Of a stretch of DNA of 64,000 nt, positions 35,344 to 46,435 are shown piece after piece. The position numbers were made by a program, and so were the translations under genes. The notes below the pieces were generated by a model. That model made no database searches. It had not been told where the DNA came from and worked only from the letters and a program-made list of their open reading frames with translations. How positions within the stretch are numbered: position 1 is the stretch's first letter; the number at the start of each line of letters is the position of its first letter. Location: NCBI GenBank assembly GCA_029891385.1, contig CM057228.1, forward strand, positions 19,926,309-19,990,308. The letters run 5' to 3'. This DNA comes from Erythroxylum novogranatense (Eukaryota > Streptophyta > Magnoliopsida > Malpighiales > Erythroxylaceae).

Positions 35344-37312
35344 ATGTCCACGGGTAGTTACGGGAGCATGGTGGAGGTATGGAGGAAGTGTCGATGAGAG
35401 AGAGGAAGGACGGTTTAGTTGTGGAGTTGCCGCTTAAGACCGCATCGCCGATATTTGTTGGGAGTTGAGCAGATTGTGCATCAAGTATAATATCCCAACG
35501 GCTTGGGGCCCCGATTGGCCTTAAAGCACGAGCGGATCCACAAGAACTTTAGTGGATACTTTGCCGCCTTCGGAGCTTTTTCTCGATGGACGGCCGAGGC
35601 TCCGTGACGCCTGATCAGGACGAGGTGTGCGCCTGCTCGAGTTATTACCAAGTCGATTCTCCGAGCAGTTGGAGGTTCATAAATGGGTTGGCGCCGCTAT
35701 GCCACCGTTCGCCATCTCGCCACCGTCGGCATTCGCGCCATTTCACGAGGATGAGCCATGGTCCGAGCTCAGGGTGGAATCCCTTTCTTCAATATCGAGA
35801 TGCTCAAGATCGCCCGGCCAGACACCTTCAAAATTTCTTCTGGCGGACAAAGTATTTCTTCGTGAAGTCTCCTGATCTTCCTCCGAAAGTGCCGACCGTG
35901 GAGGTATCCTTTGGTCAACAAAGGAATGATTCGTCGACCTTGTCCCTCGCAAGGAGGAGTGGGAGGTAGTCCGTCAGATCAAGGAGCTCGGCAGACACGA
36001 TTTTGCCAGCTCATTCGGGGGTATCCTGGGGGGCCTCGGCGCGTGCCTCGTCGATCCCCTCCACGGATTAGCCTGGCCGAGGAGGAAACCGCCCGTCCGG
36101 TTGACTCCTCGTGATTGTATTAATTTTGAACTTATATCAATTTTGTTTTCTAACTCAATTTAATTATTGTGCAGCCATGGTGAGGATGCCCACCCAAACT
36201 TCCACGCCAAGGAAGCGGGCCTCTGGGAAGAAGGGGAGGAGGCGGAGACGGTGAGGGCCTCGCTTTGTCCATGAGGTTGGTCTCCTTGTTCTGCGCCGAT
36301 GGGTGCTCCTCCGCCGGGATCTTCTGTGGCGTTGAGCCACTAAATATTGTTCCAGTGGTAGAGGAGGAGGAGGACGGGCCCTCCTTTTAAAAGGAAGAGG
36401 TTGGTCTGATTGGGGACCGCCCACCCCTTGAGCCAGTGAAGCCGGGGTGAGTAAACAGAAAAAGGGGAAAGAGAAGGCACAGGCCGTGAGCCTTGGGCAG
36501 TAGGAGCCTGCCATTAAATTGGGCAAGGACGTAATGCTCGGCGACCTCGAGGTGTCCTGCTACCTTGCTAAGAGAGTTACTCCCCCGGCGGACGAGGGGT
36601 TTATGGAGAAGAAGGGAACACTGAGTTGGGTTCCCAGCAGTGCATCTTGGTACGCGTTGCGACAATGTCTTTGTCGTCTTGCAGCAGCTTGGAGACTCTG
36701 GACGGGAGGTTCAAGATCTCCATGATCGAGATGAAGGGCTTCAAGGGTGAGTGGGCAGAGAGGTGAAGGAGGGGAGGGACCTCCTTCAGGCTAAAAACGC
36801 ATCTCTTGAGGAGGAGAAGTCGGCCCAGGAGAGGGAGGTGAGAGCTTTGACGGCTCGACTGGCCGAGGTAGAGGGGAAGAGGGAGAAAGAGAACGAGGAG
36901 TGGAGGAAAACGGTGAGGGCGGAGAGGAGATCAATGAAAGTGCCGCCAGATCGCCATTCATTGTGACGGAAAGAGACAGAGCGGAGAGAACCTTCAGGAG
37001 GTATGCAGTGCTGCAAGGGAGCAACGGATCGAGGCCATTAAGAGATGGAAGAGGCGGTTCTTGTACGAAGAGAGTTTAGAGCTCGCCTGCGAGGTGGCCC
37101 TTTCGATTTTGAAGAGGGGCCACGAGCTCTATACTCCTGAGGGGGTGGCATGCCCTTCTTTTGAAGACTATGCCGAACCGCTTATTCCTCAAGCTTTCGG
37201 GCTTTCTTTGGACGAGATCATAAAGAAAGTCGAGGGGGAACCGGTCGATGTTCCGGATGGGAGGCTAGATCTCAGCTCCGAAGAGGAAGAGCTCCCTCAT
37301 GATGTTCCTTGA
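35344..37312 (+). pseudogene. E1 antisense (plus-strand) ORF region, broken
   Basis: Opposite to gag-pol. It begins at ATG 35344 with an MSTGS start, parallel to the MSSSS start in E2, then SSWRFINGLAPLCH and WRTKYFFVKSP (about 35660-35880), a T-rich tract ending GTGCAGCCATGG (36169-36180), a coiled-coil-like E/K-rich segment (36751-36966), and a conserved C-terminal module: LACEVALSILKRGHELY...PSFEDYAEPLIPQAFGLSLDE and an acidic tail ending at a stop at 37310. Each module aligns with 46436-48716 in E2. Frameshifts and stops separate the modules. Antisense ORFs of this sort are known in Tat-lineage elements; the function is unknown. Confidence 0.72.
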
Positions 37313-37619
37313 TCGTTTCCGGGTCCCGCTACCCCATTGTGACGATCTCGGGGAGGAAGGGCTTTATGAAGATGTTTCTCCCTGCTTTGCTCCCTTGGTT
37401 CCCGCTTTACCTCGTCTTTTTCGCCGACTCGAGGTTTCCCGGAATTCTCCTTCTCCTTCTCCTTCTACTGCTCATAGCCCCTTCTCCCCAATTGTAGTGC
37501 TCACCTGGTGGGCTTGTGACTGTGGCTAATTAAAATCAATGGACTTTACGTTTGCTTCATTTGTTGTTTTTTTATTTATGCTCTTTACCTTAGATATATG
37601 TTGAGTTTTAAAGTTGCTC

Positions 37620-37952
37620 GTAGTCGATCAAGCTGAACTGGTCGGCCATGCAATGATCTATGGAGATGCCGCATGATGGCGTACCGAGCAATGGCGAGGG
37701 TCCCGAGGATCTCGTCTCGGCGACCTGATCGACCGTAGTCGGTATATGGAGAATGCCGAGCGATGGCATACCGAGCAATGGCGATGGCGAGGGACCCAGG
37801 GATCTCGTCCTGGCGACCCGACCGACCGTAGTCGGTCAATGGAGAATGCCGAGCGATGGCATACCGAGCAATGGCGATGGCGAGGGACCTAGGGATCTCG
37901 TCCTGGCGACCCGATCGACCGTAGTCGGTCAATGGAGAATGCCGAGCGATGA
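37620..37952. repeat. E1 93-bp tandem array
   Basis: Three and a bit copies of a 93-bp unit: GATCTCGTC occurs at 37708, 37801 and 37894, each followed by GGCGACC.GA.CGACCGTAG and GGAGAATGCCGAGCGATGG. The array lies between the antisense ORF end and the integrase end, exactly where E2 carries an unrelated-length 82-bp array. Confidence 0.88.
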
Positions 37953-38102
37953 TTGATTGGACTTTCTACTCTTGGCCTCGTGCAATCTAACTCTTAATTG
38001 CCAAGAAATTTGTAACCCCTTTATTAATGATAACGAGGGCGTGTATTCAAACATGTATACAAAAGGGAATAATAAGGAAGAATTGACAAAAATATAACTT
38101 AT

Positions 38103-41100
38103 CTATTGGTAGAAAGCCTTCAAATTCTGGGAGTTCCAAGGCCTCGGTAGAATCTTCCCTTTCTCATCGCTTAGGATGTAGGAACCGTGCCCGACTTGTT
38201 TAACTACTCGATAGGGTCCTTCCCACATCTCGCCCGAAGTTTTCCAGATGTTTTCCGGCCTCCTCGGCTTTTAAGTAGGACGATCCACCTACCTTACATT
38301 GCTCGGTTTGACCCTTCGTTATAGAACCCGATCGCTACCGATGGCCTCGAACGAGCGGTGTCCTTTCTCTATCCTCGCTAAGAAGAACGAGCTCTCGCTC
38401 TGCGGGCTTCATCATTCCGCTCTTCTTCAGAGGCCGACACCTCCGATTGTGCAATGTCGCTTCTATCGAACTGTGGCTTCCACCAAGGTCATTCTCAATG
38501 GAGTTTCCCGTGGTCCGCTCGTGTGGTTCTATATGCCCACAAAACTTCATCTACTTCTTCCACCTGTGTCTTTCGCCATCCAGCGCTTCTTCACATGCTC
38601 ATTATCTTTTTATTGGTGTTCTCCGCAAGACCGTTGCTTTCATGGATGGGCTATCGAGGTCATTGTAGCTTGATCTTGATCGGTCACGAAGTCTCGAACT
38701 TGGCGTTGTCAAACCGCCGACCATTATCTGTAACCAATACCATGGGCATCCGGCGACAAAGTATATTTTTCTTCACAAAGTTTTCAACCTTCCCCTCGGT
38801 GATTGTAGCAACAGATTCTGCTTCCACCCACTTAGTAAAATATTCTACTGCTACTATCAAAAATTTCTTTTGTCTGGGACCGAGAGGGAAAGGCCCCAGT
38901 ATATCCATTCCCCATTGGGCGAAAGGGATAGGGTGACTTACAATTTTCATCCTCTCGGTCTACCGGTGAGACAGATTGCTGTTTTTCGGCAGCTTCACAT
39001 CGGTCGACCCTCTCTCGATAGTCTCTTCTCGCCATTACCAAGAAGAGCCTTGTCGATCAACCGTGAGCCAAAGATTCTCGCCTCCTACGTGATTTCCGAC
39101 ATCCTTCGTGGACTTCGCCATTGCCTCGCTTCGGCTTCTTCTTCATTCAGACATCAAGGAGCGCCAATCGAAGACCGCTTATATAGAGAGTCATTGACAA
39201 CCGTATTCGCCGCTTTATCCTTAACTTCTTGTCGCTAATTAGTCTTCCGGTTGTCTTCCTTCTAAAAGGTACCGATGATCGGTTCTCATCCATTTTGCTG
39301 ATCGTAATTTACTTTGAGAACTTCCTCGGTCTTCAATGTTAGGCCGATCCAAATGTTCGACTGTATTATTGTTTTGGCATCACGATCGAGGCCATTTTGA
39401 GAGCGATCACTTTGGCATTCGAGCTCGTTCTATTCTGCTGATCGAGTATCGTCCAAATTGCTCAGCCTCGCTTGACTAACCTGTATTTGATCACGTGGTT
39501 CCTTTGGCCTCAGAATGCCCGTAACTTGACCGACTACCACCGGCTATCATCAGATATCTTTAGTGCTTCACTTCCATCTCTCATGCGAGTTGGAGGCCGC
39601 TTATCAAGGCCTCATATTCCGCCTCGTTATTGGAGGCTTTGAATTCTAGTCGGAGGGCGATTTCTACTTTTTCTTCCATGTTTGGGCTGATCAAGATAAC
39701 TCTCGCTCCGCATCCTCGACATTGGACGAGCCATCGACAAATAGGCTCCAAAGGGAATTGCTCAAATCCTCCGAGCTTGGGTGGCTCATCTCCGATGAAG
39801 TCCGCTAGTATTTGTGCCTTAATAGTTGTAATGGGCTTGTATTGTATGTCAAATTCACCCAGCTTCTACTACCCACTTAATCAGCCGACCCGAGGTTTCG
39901 GGCCTTTGAAGGCACTGCCTGAGGGGCTGGTCGGTCCATACCTCGATGGTGTGACTTTGGAAATAAGACCTCGACCGAATCGCTGTTATCAAGGAGAGGG
40001 CCAGCTTCTATAGGCGTGTATCGTGTTTCCGGTCCGTTAACACTTTGCCAACGTAGTAGATAGGTGTTGTTCATTCCTCTCGATCAATTAGTACTGCTAC
40101 CGATCGACCCTCAGAACCGCCAAGTATAACACTGTGTTCTCTCCGCTCACCGGGCTTTGCAGGATAAGCGGGCTAGACAAGCATCGCTTCAAGTGTTGGA
40201 AAGCTTGTTCGCACTGTCTGCCATCGAATTGAGTCACATTCGCTTCCTCAAGATTTTGAAAATGGGAGGCACTTATCCCCAACTGAAATGAATCGCCAAT
40301 GAGACTATCCGACGGTCAATATCTCAACATCCTTCAAACATTGTGGCGAAGGCATCCGATGATGGCCTCGATCTTTTCCGGATTAGCCTCGATTCCCGCC
40401 GAAAGTGATCATAAACCTCAGAATTTTCCTGATGCCACCCCAACACACATTTTTCCGGTTTAGCTTCATCCGAAATTTATTCGTGGTCCGAAGACTTCTT
40501 GAGATCTTCCCATGCGCCTCTACCGTCAGACTTTGACCACCATATCATCTACGTATGCTTCAATCGACCAACCGATCTATTTTTAAAGACCTCCATGACG
40601 AGCCATTGGTAGGTCGCCGCGCTCTTCAAGTCAAGGGCATTACCAGTAGTAGTATGTGCCTTGGTGGGTTATGAAGGCGGTCTTTTCTTCGCCTTCTAGA
40701 CTCATCTCGATCGATGATAGCCCAAAAGCGCCCAGAAGTCGAGCGATTCAGGCCTCGAGGTAGAATCTACTAACCGGTCGATCTTCGCAATGGGAAGTCG
40801 TCTTTTGACATGCTTTGTTCAGATCGATGAAGTCTATACACATCCTCCATTTCCGCTCTTCTTTTTACTAAGACCACGTTAGCGAGCCATTCGGTATTTG
40901 ACTTTCTTATGAACCCCGCTTCAAGCAACTTCAGATTTCCTTCCCGATCACCGGCGCTCCTTACTATGCCATCGCTTCTTTCGTCTCGATCGCTTGCGGT
41001 CATGCCGAATGCCGAGGAGTGACATGCAACCGTCCGAGAAATGCGGGCATGCCGCGGTACATCAGTTTAAAACCGATCTGTTTTCTACCAAACAATCGGT

Positions 41101-43330
41101 GATTTTCTAGCTAGGTTCTTCAGAGCTCGGAACCTAGATTTGTGAACTTGAGGGTCGGCTTCATCCAAGATGACCCGTTGCGCCTCTTCCACCGGATTCA
41201 TCCCGTCTGCCTCTTCGTCGGCTCACGCCAAGAGAGCTCACAAGACTACCGCCTTCTAGGTCTTGGTTTCGCCAAGTAACATTCCCAGGCGATTTTCACG
41301 ACCTCGATAACTCCAGCCCATGGGCGTCGGAACTTCATAGCTCGGTAGTATGTGGAGACGACCAGGCACGAGGGCGTTTGAGTAGCTCTCCCAATTATTG
41401 CATTGTATGCCCCTCGAACTTTACGACTAGAACTCCACGCCCTTTCTATCTGGCATGGCTTCGCCCAAACTTCACTTTCAGATAGATTCGGCGAACGGGT
41501 ATCGACGCCTTGTTATTCCTTTGATGGGGCCGTCCGTAGGTAATAGCCGCTCTTCGGGTACCCCCATTTGCTTGAAGGCTTCATAGTATAGCAAGTCGAC
41601 CGAACTGTCCGTGTCAATCATCACCCGCTTCACCTCTTAACCGTCCATGTTGAGATTTACGACGAGGGCGTCATCGTGAGGGCAATGTACTCCATTTAGG
41701 TCCGACTCATTGAAAGAGATCATTCCGTCGTTCTCCTTCAGTTTTTTGATGGGAGTGTCGTCGCCGACCTGTTTGGCATCGTTTTCTGTCTTTAACGGTG
41801 GATCCCCCTGCTGCATTTCCACCAAATATCGTGTTAATAACTCCTATTTCGATTCGGTCATTTTGTTGTTCGGCATTTCCATCGTTTTTTCCTTGACCGC
41901 CCTCTGTTTTTTCGGCGGTTATCTCAGATTCGATCGCCTACCCCAATCATTCCTATCGTTCTATCTCGGGGTGAGCGTCAGAGTCCGAGTCGCCCGCCCG
42001 GTCCTGCGATCGGCGTTTGCTCGTGTTTCATTTAATCGCCTAACCTCCCTTTTGAATGAGGAGCTCAATCTCTTTTCAACCGCCAGCAGCTCCAGATCAC
42101 GACCGACCTCTCGTGGAAACGGCAGATAAATTGGGGTTCCGTCCTCATGACGGGTCTTCATTCTTTCGACTCTTTGATAGTTTCCCGTCGCTTTAACGGT
42201 CGCCAAGATTTCAAGATACGACTGCTTAATGGGTGAACTCTCGACGATATCCTTGTCGATCGGTCGGCCTTTTCCGCTCGGTGGCTTTTTACCGCCAGGC
42301 GGGTTGCTCGCCCTATCGCTCGGGCGAAGCGATCTCCGTCCGACGCCTCGTGTTTTTCAGACTTCTTCGTTCGAATATACCTATCCGCCCGGCTTATTTC
42401 TGAACCGAGCGAGGTTGATCGAGGGCTAACGACTTCTTGAACTCCTCGCCCTCAGATTGCTCATAAGTGCGGCTAGCATAGACGAGGTGAGATCGGGTAC
42501 CTCGACCGCCTCATTGTTGAACCGAGTGATGAACTCCCAGAACTCTCATTCCTTCCTTGGGTGAGTTGCATCACCCAAAGCCGCCTTCTGCGGTCGCCAC
42601 TAGGGCGAATCGATTCAGAAGAGCGACCAAGTCCTCGAAACATGTGATACTGACCCGGGGTAGGTTGTTGAACCATCGTCGAGCTCCTTCGAAAGCCGTG
42701 CGAAGGCTTTACATCGAATGGCATCCGGACACACAGTGTAGGCTCATCGTGGATGGAAGTGCGTATGTAGTCCAAAGGGTCGGTCTTCCCTGTATTTCTC
42801 GTGGTCGGTATCTTCGCGCCGGTGCCGGAGGCTATCTAAATGTCCGGAATGAAGGAGAGTTGTATTACGCCGTCAGGCGATCTGGACGAAGCTTCAGAGT
42901 ATACGAGTCCGATCATCCCGATTTTTCTGTGGTTTCATACGGCGGTGATCGGTTGTTAGTCAATTGTCGGCGGCCGGGTCGACGGATGGCATTTCTTTGT
43001 CTTTGCCGGTTATGATCGCAGATTCGGCTAATCACCAACTCACCGCTTCTTCTATCTGCTTCCGCCAGACGGCGTGTGTGGACGGAGGAGGATCTCGCAC
43101 TTGTCGGTCCGGAGATTCGGTTGCATGGTGCGCAACGTTATCCTCCACGGCCACGCTCGCTTCTTCTTGCTCCAAGGCTTCGAGGCGCAATGATCGTTAG
43201 ATTGAAGACTCAAGGGAGATGTGTGGTGCAAAGGCAGAATTGCAGATAATCGCAAACCGACACGCAGATCGCCAGAGCCGCAATAAGCAGCCTATGTCGG
43301 ATTCATCGCCGCCGACTGGCTTATCTGCGT
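38103..43330 (-). pseudogene. E1 gag-pol, heavily decayed
   Basis: Minus strand, from the right. The gag remnants lie at about 42473-43330, with basic spacer near 41961-42206. Then comes DGMISFNESDLNGVHCPHDDALVV (41640-41730, split by changes), a protease site at about 41575-41630 reading MIDTDSSVDLLYY, which differs from the E2 MIDTGSSVDLLYY at the catalytic glycine. The RT is seen in pieces (LLEAGFIRKSNTEWLANVVLVK at 40870-40930). The second RNase H shows EFKASNNEAEYE near 39610-39650. The integrase has WGMDILGPFPLGPRQKKFLI and VLVTDNGRRFDNAKF (38684-38920). The frame ends at a stop at 38103-38105. Multiple frameshifts rule out function. Confidence 0.82.
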
Positions 43331-43345
43331 GGTTCTAGACGTGGT

Positions 43346-43378
43346 GCCCGGAAGTCGAGCCCCACGGTGAGCGCCAAT
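43346..43378 (-). promoter_or_regulatory. Putative PBS of E1
   Basis: Next to the 5' LTR the plus strand reads GCCCCACGGTGAGCGCCAAT, so the coding strand carries ATTGGCGCTCACCGTGGGGC directly after the LTR. The same site in E2 reads GCCCCACGGTGGGCGTCAAC. The TGGCGC core is that of a tRNA 3' end complement, but I cannot assign the tRNA by eye. Confidence 0.55.
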
Positions 43379-43778
43379 TGGTTCTGCCGGATTCTGGCTG
43401 AACGGTGCGTTTCCATTGAAATCCATCGTCTTCTACCTTCTGTGGTGAACGCGCCGTGAATATACTTGCAAAACAAGGAAGGCTCGTCGGGGGTGACGAC
43501 CCGATTAGCCTCTCCGACGCTCAAGTAAGCTTTTGATGTAGGAAGGATTGATAAATTCAGAGAAAACGAATTAGGTTATGATCGCATACATGAATTATGG
43601 GAGAATTATACCTTATATACGATTTTGCAGCTAGGTTCAGGCAAATACGTGTTTGCATGGGAATTTCTTTCGCTAATGGGCCATGAATGCGTGAATCAAG
43701 CTCGGGTTAAACGATGAGTATAGATCAATCGATTGGCTTCGTGATTGAGCTCTAGCCCAAATATAATTAATTCAGACA
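43379..43778 (-). repeat. E1 5' LTR (right)
   Basis: 400 bp, starting TGGTTCTGCCGG beside the PBS and ending ATTCAGACA before the AAAAT duplication. The last dozen bases differ from the other LTR (GCCGACCGACCA) almost only by G-to-A and C-to-T changes plus an extra base, which had disguised the true end. Confidence 0.8.
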
Positions 43779-43783
43779 AAAAT

Positions 43784-45100
43784 ATTTTTATTAATTTTAA
43801 TTATATTTTATTTTTAATAAAAGTATTTATGCATATAAATATTATTTAAAGTATATTAAACAATATGCAAATACAATATATTAATTATTATATAATTTTA
43901 AACTCTATGAGATATAAATAAAATATATCTAACCAAATATTTTATAGAAATTATAACATAAGTAAAACTAATATTAAAATAAATATTAAAACATATTAAA
44001 AAGTCAAATAATATTATATAAATATCAAAATAAACGTGAAGATGAATTTCGAATATTGTGAAAATAATCAGTAAAACATAAGGATAAAAGAGACTTAAAA
44101 TGTTCATTAATTGATTTGAAAATTTTATTTGAAAAGTACTTTTTGAAAAACTCTAAATTTAAGCTTCTTAAAAGTTGTATTTTGATTGCCAAAACGCTAT
44201 ATCTATTAAAAAATAATTTTCTATTTTACAGTTAAACAATCATTTTCTTTAAAAGTTTTTGCGATAGGAAAAGTATTTATTTACTTTCCAAAAGTTAAAC
44301 CAAACATGCACATAATCTATTATTAGCTAATCACTAATAGAATCAACTAATAAATAATACTATCCACTTATTATTGAATAGGGCCAAAATCTTTCGATTC
44401 GAAAAAAGACTAATTAGTCTTTACCAAACAAGTCCAAAATGATACTTATTATTGAATTTTAGTAATATTTCGTTTGTATTCTATAAATATTTGTTATCAT
44501 TGCTCGAAAACAGTGCACTAATTTTAAAAATTATAAACGGTTTCTTTCACTTTTGCCAAAAAAGATTTAATACATCTATAATTCAAGTTATTTTGTGATA
44601 TAATTCGAAGACATATCAATTAAGTCCACCTTCTTTACCGCCGCGATCACCACGATATCCTAATAGCTGTCTTCCTTTAAACCTCTGATTAATAAATGCA
44701 TAAATATCTGGTGAATATATTTTGTCTCATCAGAAATCGTTTTGTTTTGTTTTGTTTTGTTTAATAGATTGAAGTAAAGCTTTATCTCATATAAATAAAA
44801 CGTCTAAACAAGAAACATTCTATCTCATTTGACGACTATTACAGATTTCAACTAATTTTCGCTAATCACAGTAATTATGCTTAGTGAAAAGTATGGTATA
44901 CAGACAGCCACTGCTTACCCCATCACGAGGTACTCTGCCTTTGAACGAGGCTTAATCGTCATCGACCATTATATTAACATAGTTAGGGAGATACATTGGA
45001 GGGCCCAAAAAATCAGCCGGTCATTTGGTTGTTACTTCGTAAGGCCGACAAATCGCATCAACACAAGGAAATTTTTTTTTAAAATCCAGTTTACTGTGTA
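43784..45100. other. AT-rich non-coding sequence between E1 and the TRIM-like element
   Basis: Very AT-rich, with a TTTTGTTTTG run at 44740-44760 and AAAAAGTACTTTTTG-type words near 44130. Short ORFs only (the longest 74 codons at 44877-45101). Nothing recognisable. Confidence 0.5.
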
Positions 45101-45105
45101 AAGAT

Positions 45106-45277
45106 TGTTAGAATTTGCTATACGAGAACGAAAGTTAAGTTATATATAAGTTTAAGTAAGGTTTTATTTTAAAACTAATTGATGATAGATAGAGTAGCCC
45201 ACTAAATTTATATTTTAATCTTCTTTTATCTCTTTTTTAAATGTGAGACAAACTCTCACTTTTTATATTTCAATACA
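45106..45277 (-). repeat. TRIM-like left LTR
   Basis: About 172 bp, TGTTAGAATTTG to TTTCAATACA, followed by CCCCTTCACGTGTAGG. Flanked on the left by AAGAT (45101-45105), for which I did not find a partner on the far side. Confidence 0.6.
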
Positions 45278-45391
45278 CCCCTTCACGTGTAGGTCTAACA
45301 CGTGACATAATATATCATGTCGAGGTGTTAACGACTAACATAAGAGCAATCTTTCGAGGTATTAGCGACTAACATAAGAGTAACCTGCTTT
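45278..45391 (-). other. TRIM-like internal region with short direct repeat
   Basis: About 114 bp. It contains CGAGGTGTTAACGACTAACA and CGAGGTATTAGCGACTAACA, two copies of one word about 35 bp apart (from 45330 and 45356), each followed by TAAGAG. No coding frame. It ends at the AATAC duplication created by E2. Confidence 0.6.
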
Positions 45392-45396
45392 AATAC

Positions 45397-45737
45397 TGGT
45401 TCTACCCGATTATGGTGAGGCAGAACGCTACTATTTGAATCCATGAGATTGGTTGTTTTCAGCAAGAGGATACCTGCAAAACAGCACAAGGCACGCCGAG
45501 GGTTGATAGTCGGCAGGCCCCTCCGACGCTCAAGTTAGTCTTTTTGTGAGGGTTTTGGTCGCTGTAAACAAAGAATATCAGGGTTCTAATGCCGTACCTA
45601 TATCATGGTAAAGTAGTATCTTATATATGGAATAAATGTTAGGTTTAGGTCTTTACGTATATATGGGAGGTTTCCACCTGCGAATGGATCGTGGACGCGT
45701 GAACCTGGGCCTGGGCCTAGCACAGTCGACCTAACCA
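45397..45737 (-). repeat. E2 3' LTR (left)
   Basis: 341 bp, matching 55387-55726. It is followed on the plus strand by TAAGCCTCCTACTCCTCGAG, i.e. a purine-rich run on the coding strand that serves as the putative polypurine tract; E1 has TAAGCCCCTACTCCTCGAG at the same place. Confidence 0.92.
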
Positions 45738-46235
45738 TAAGCCTCCTACTCCTCGAGTCTGACTTAAGAGAAGGGTCGAAGGAGTACATAAGGATCATAT
45801 AGCGTGTCTCCAAGGCAGCTCGTGCTAGGCCCGATCGATCGATTATCGTCATGTGACCGACCGATCAGATGCAATGACACGGCGGACCGATCGAGGGTAA
45901 TGACAGAACCGATCGATCGGCTATAGCGATATGGCAGGTCAACCAGGTGCAACGATGAGGTCAATCGGGTGAGTATAATGGTAGGGTTGATTGATTGGAC
46001 GTCAAGGCTTAAATGAAACACTAGGTGTAATCATTGCTGGCGGTTCGCGTCCTCTGACAGCATCACACGACGCCCTTTCGATTGTTGTGCGCCTATCGTA
46101 TGCCCTTTTAATTGCTGCGCCGTTCCGGATTTCTAATAATCCTAATTCACCTCATTTCGATTACGCCACATGTCCGAAGTTCGCCGGATTTTCCATGCGC
46201 CGGCGTTGGTTGGTACGTCCATTCGACCGTTCTTC

Positions 46236-46243
46236 TATAAATA
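46236..46243 (+). promoter_or_regulatory. TATA box upstream of the E2 antisense ORF
   Basis: TATAAATA at 46236, 200 bp before ATG 46436. Between them lies a pyrimidine-rich leader and CTAGGTACGTCC (46383-46394), matching ATAGGTACGTTC (35285) in E1; AG|GTACGT looks like a conserved splice donor or a shared leader element. Confidence 0.6.
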
Positions 46244-46435
46244 CTCAAGATCGACAGACTACAGATTTTCTTCACGCTTGTTTTGTTCTCCGGCTTTCAT
46301 TTTGCTTTCATTTGCACCTTCTTGCCTACAATCTCCGAAGTTTTCTTTCAACCGCCGTTCAAATTCTCAACTTTAATTACCAACTAGGTACGTCCTTTTT
46401 CCTCGCTTCTTCCTCTAAGTTTCCTCTTTGTAAGC

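Larger units (their letters stand above)
34147..43778 (-). mobile_element. Tat-like Ty3/gypsy element E1, 9.6 kb, decayed
   Basis: LTRs at 34147-34537 and 43379-43778 begin TGGTTCTG and end in CA; flanking duplications are AAAAT at 34142-34146 and 43779-43783. Coding strand is minus: PBS-like site next to 43378, gag, protease, RT, RNase H, second RNase H, integrase ending at a stop at 38103. A 93-bp tandem array and a plus-strand ORF region lie between the pol end and the left LTR. The same plan is found in E2. Pol is more decayed than in E2. The second RNase H and the antisense ORF fit the Tat lineage. Confidence 0.87.

Noticed and set aside
38299..38936. Plus-strand ORFs opposite E1 integrase
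   Set aside because: They are shadows of the integrase codons on the other strand.
42557..43015. 152-codon plus-strand ORF in E1
   Set aside because: It is the complementary strand of decayed gag; composition follows the gag codons, with no conserved block and no counterpart open in E2.
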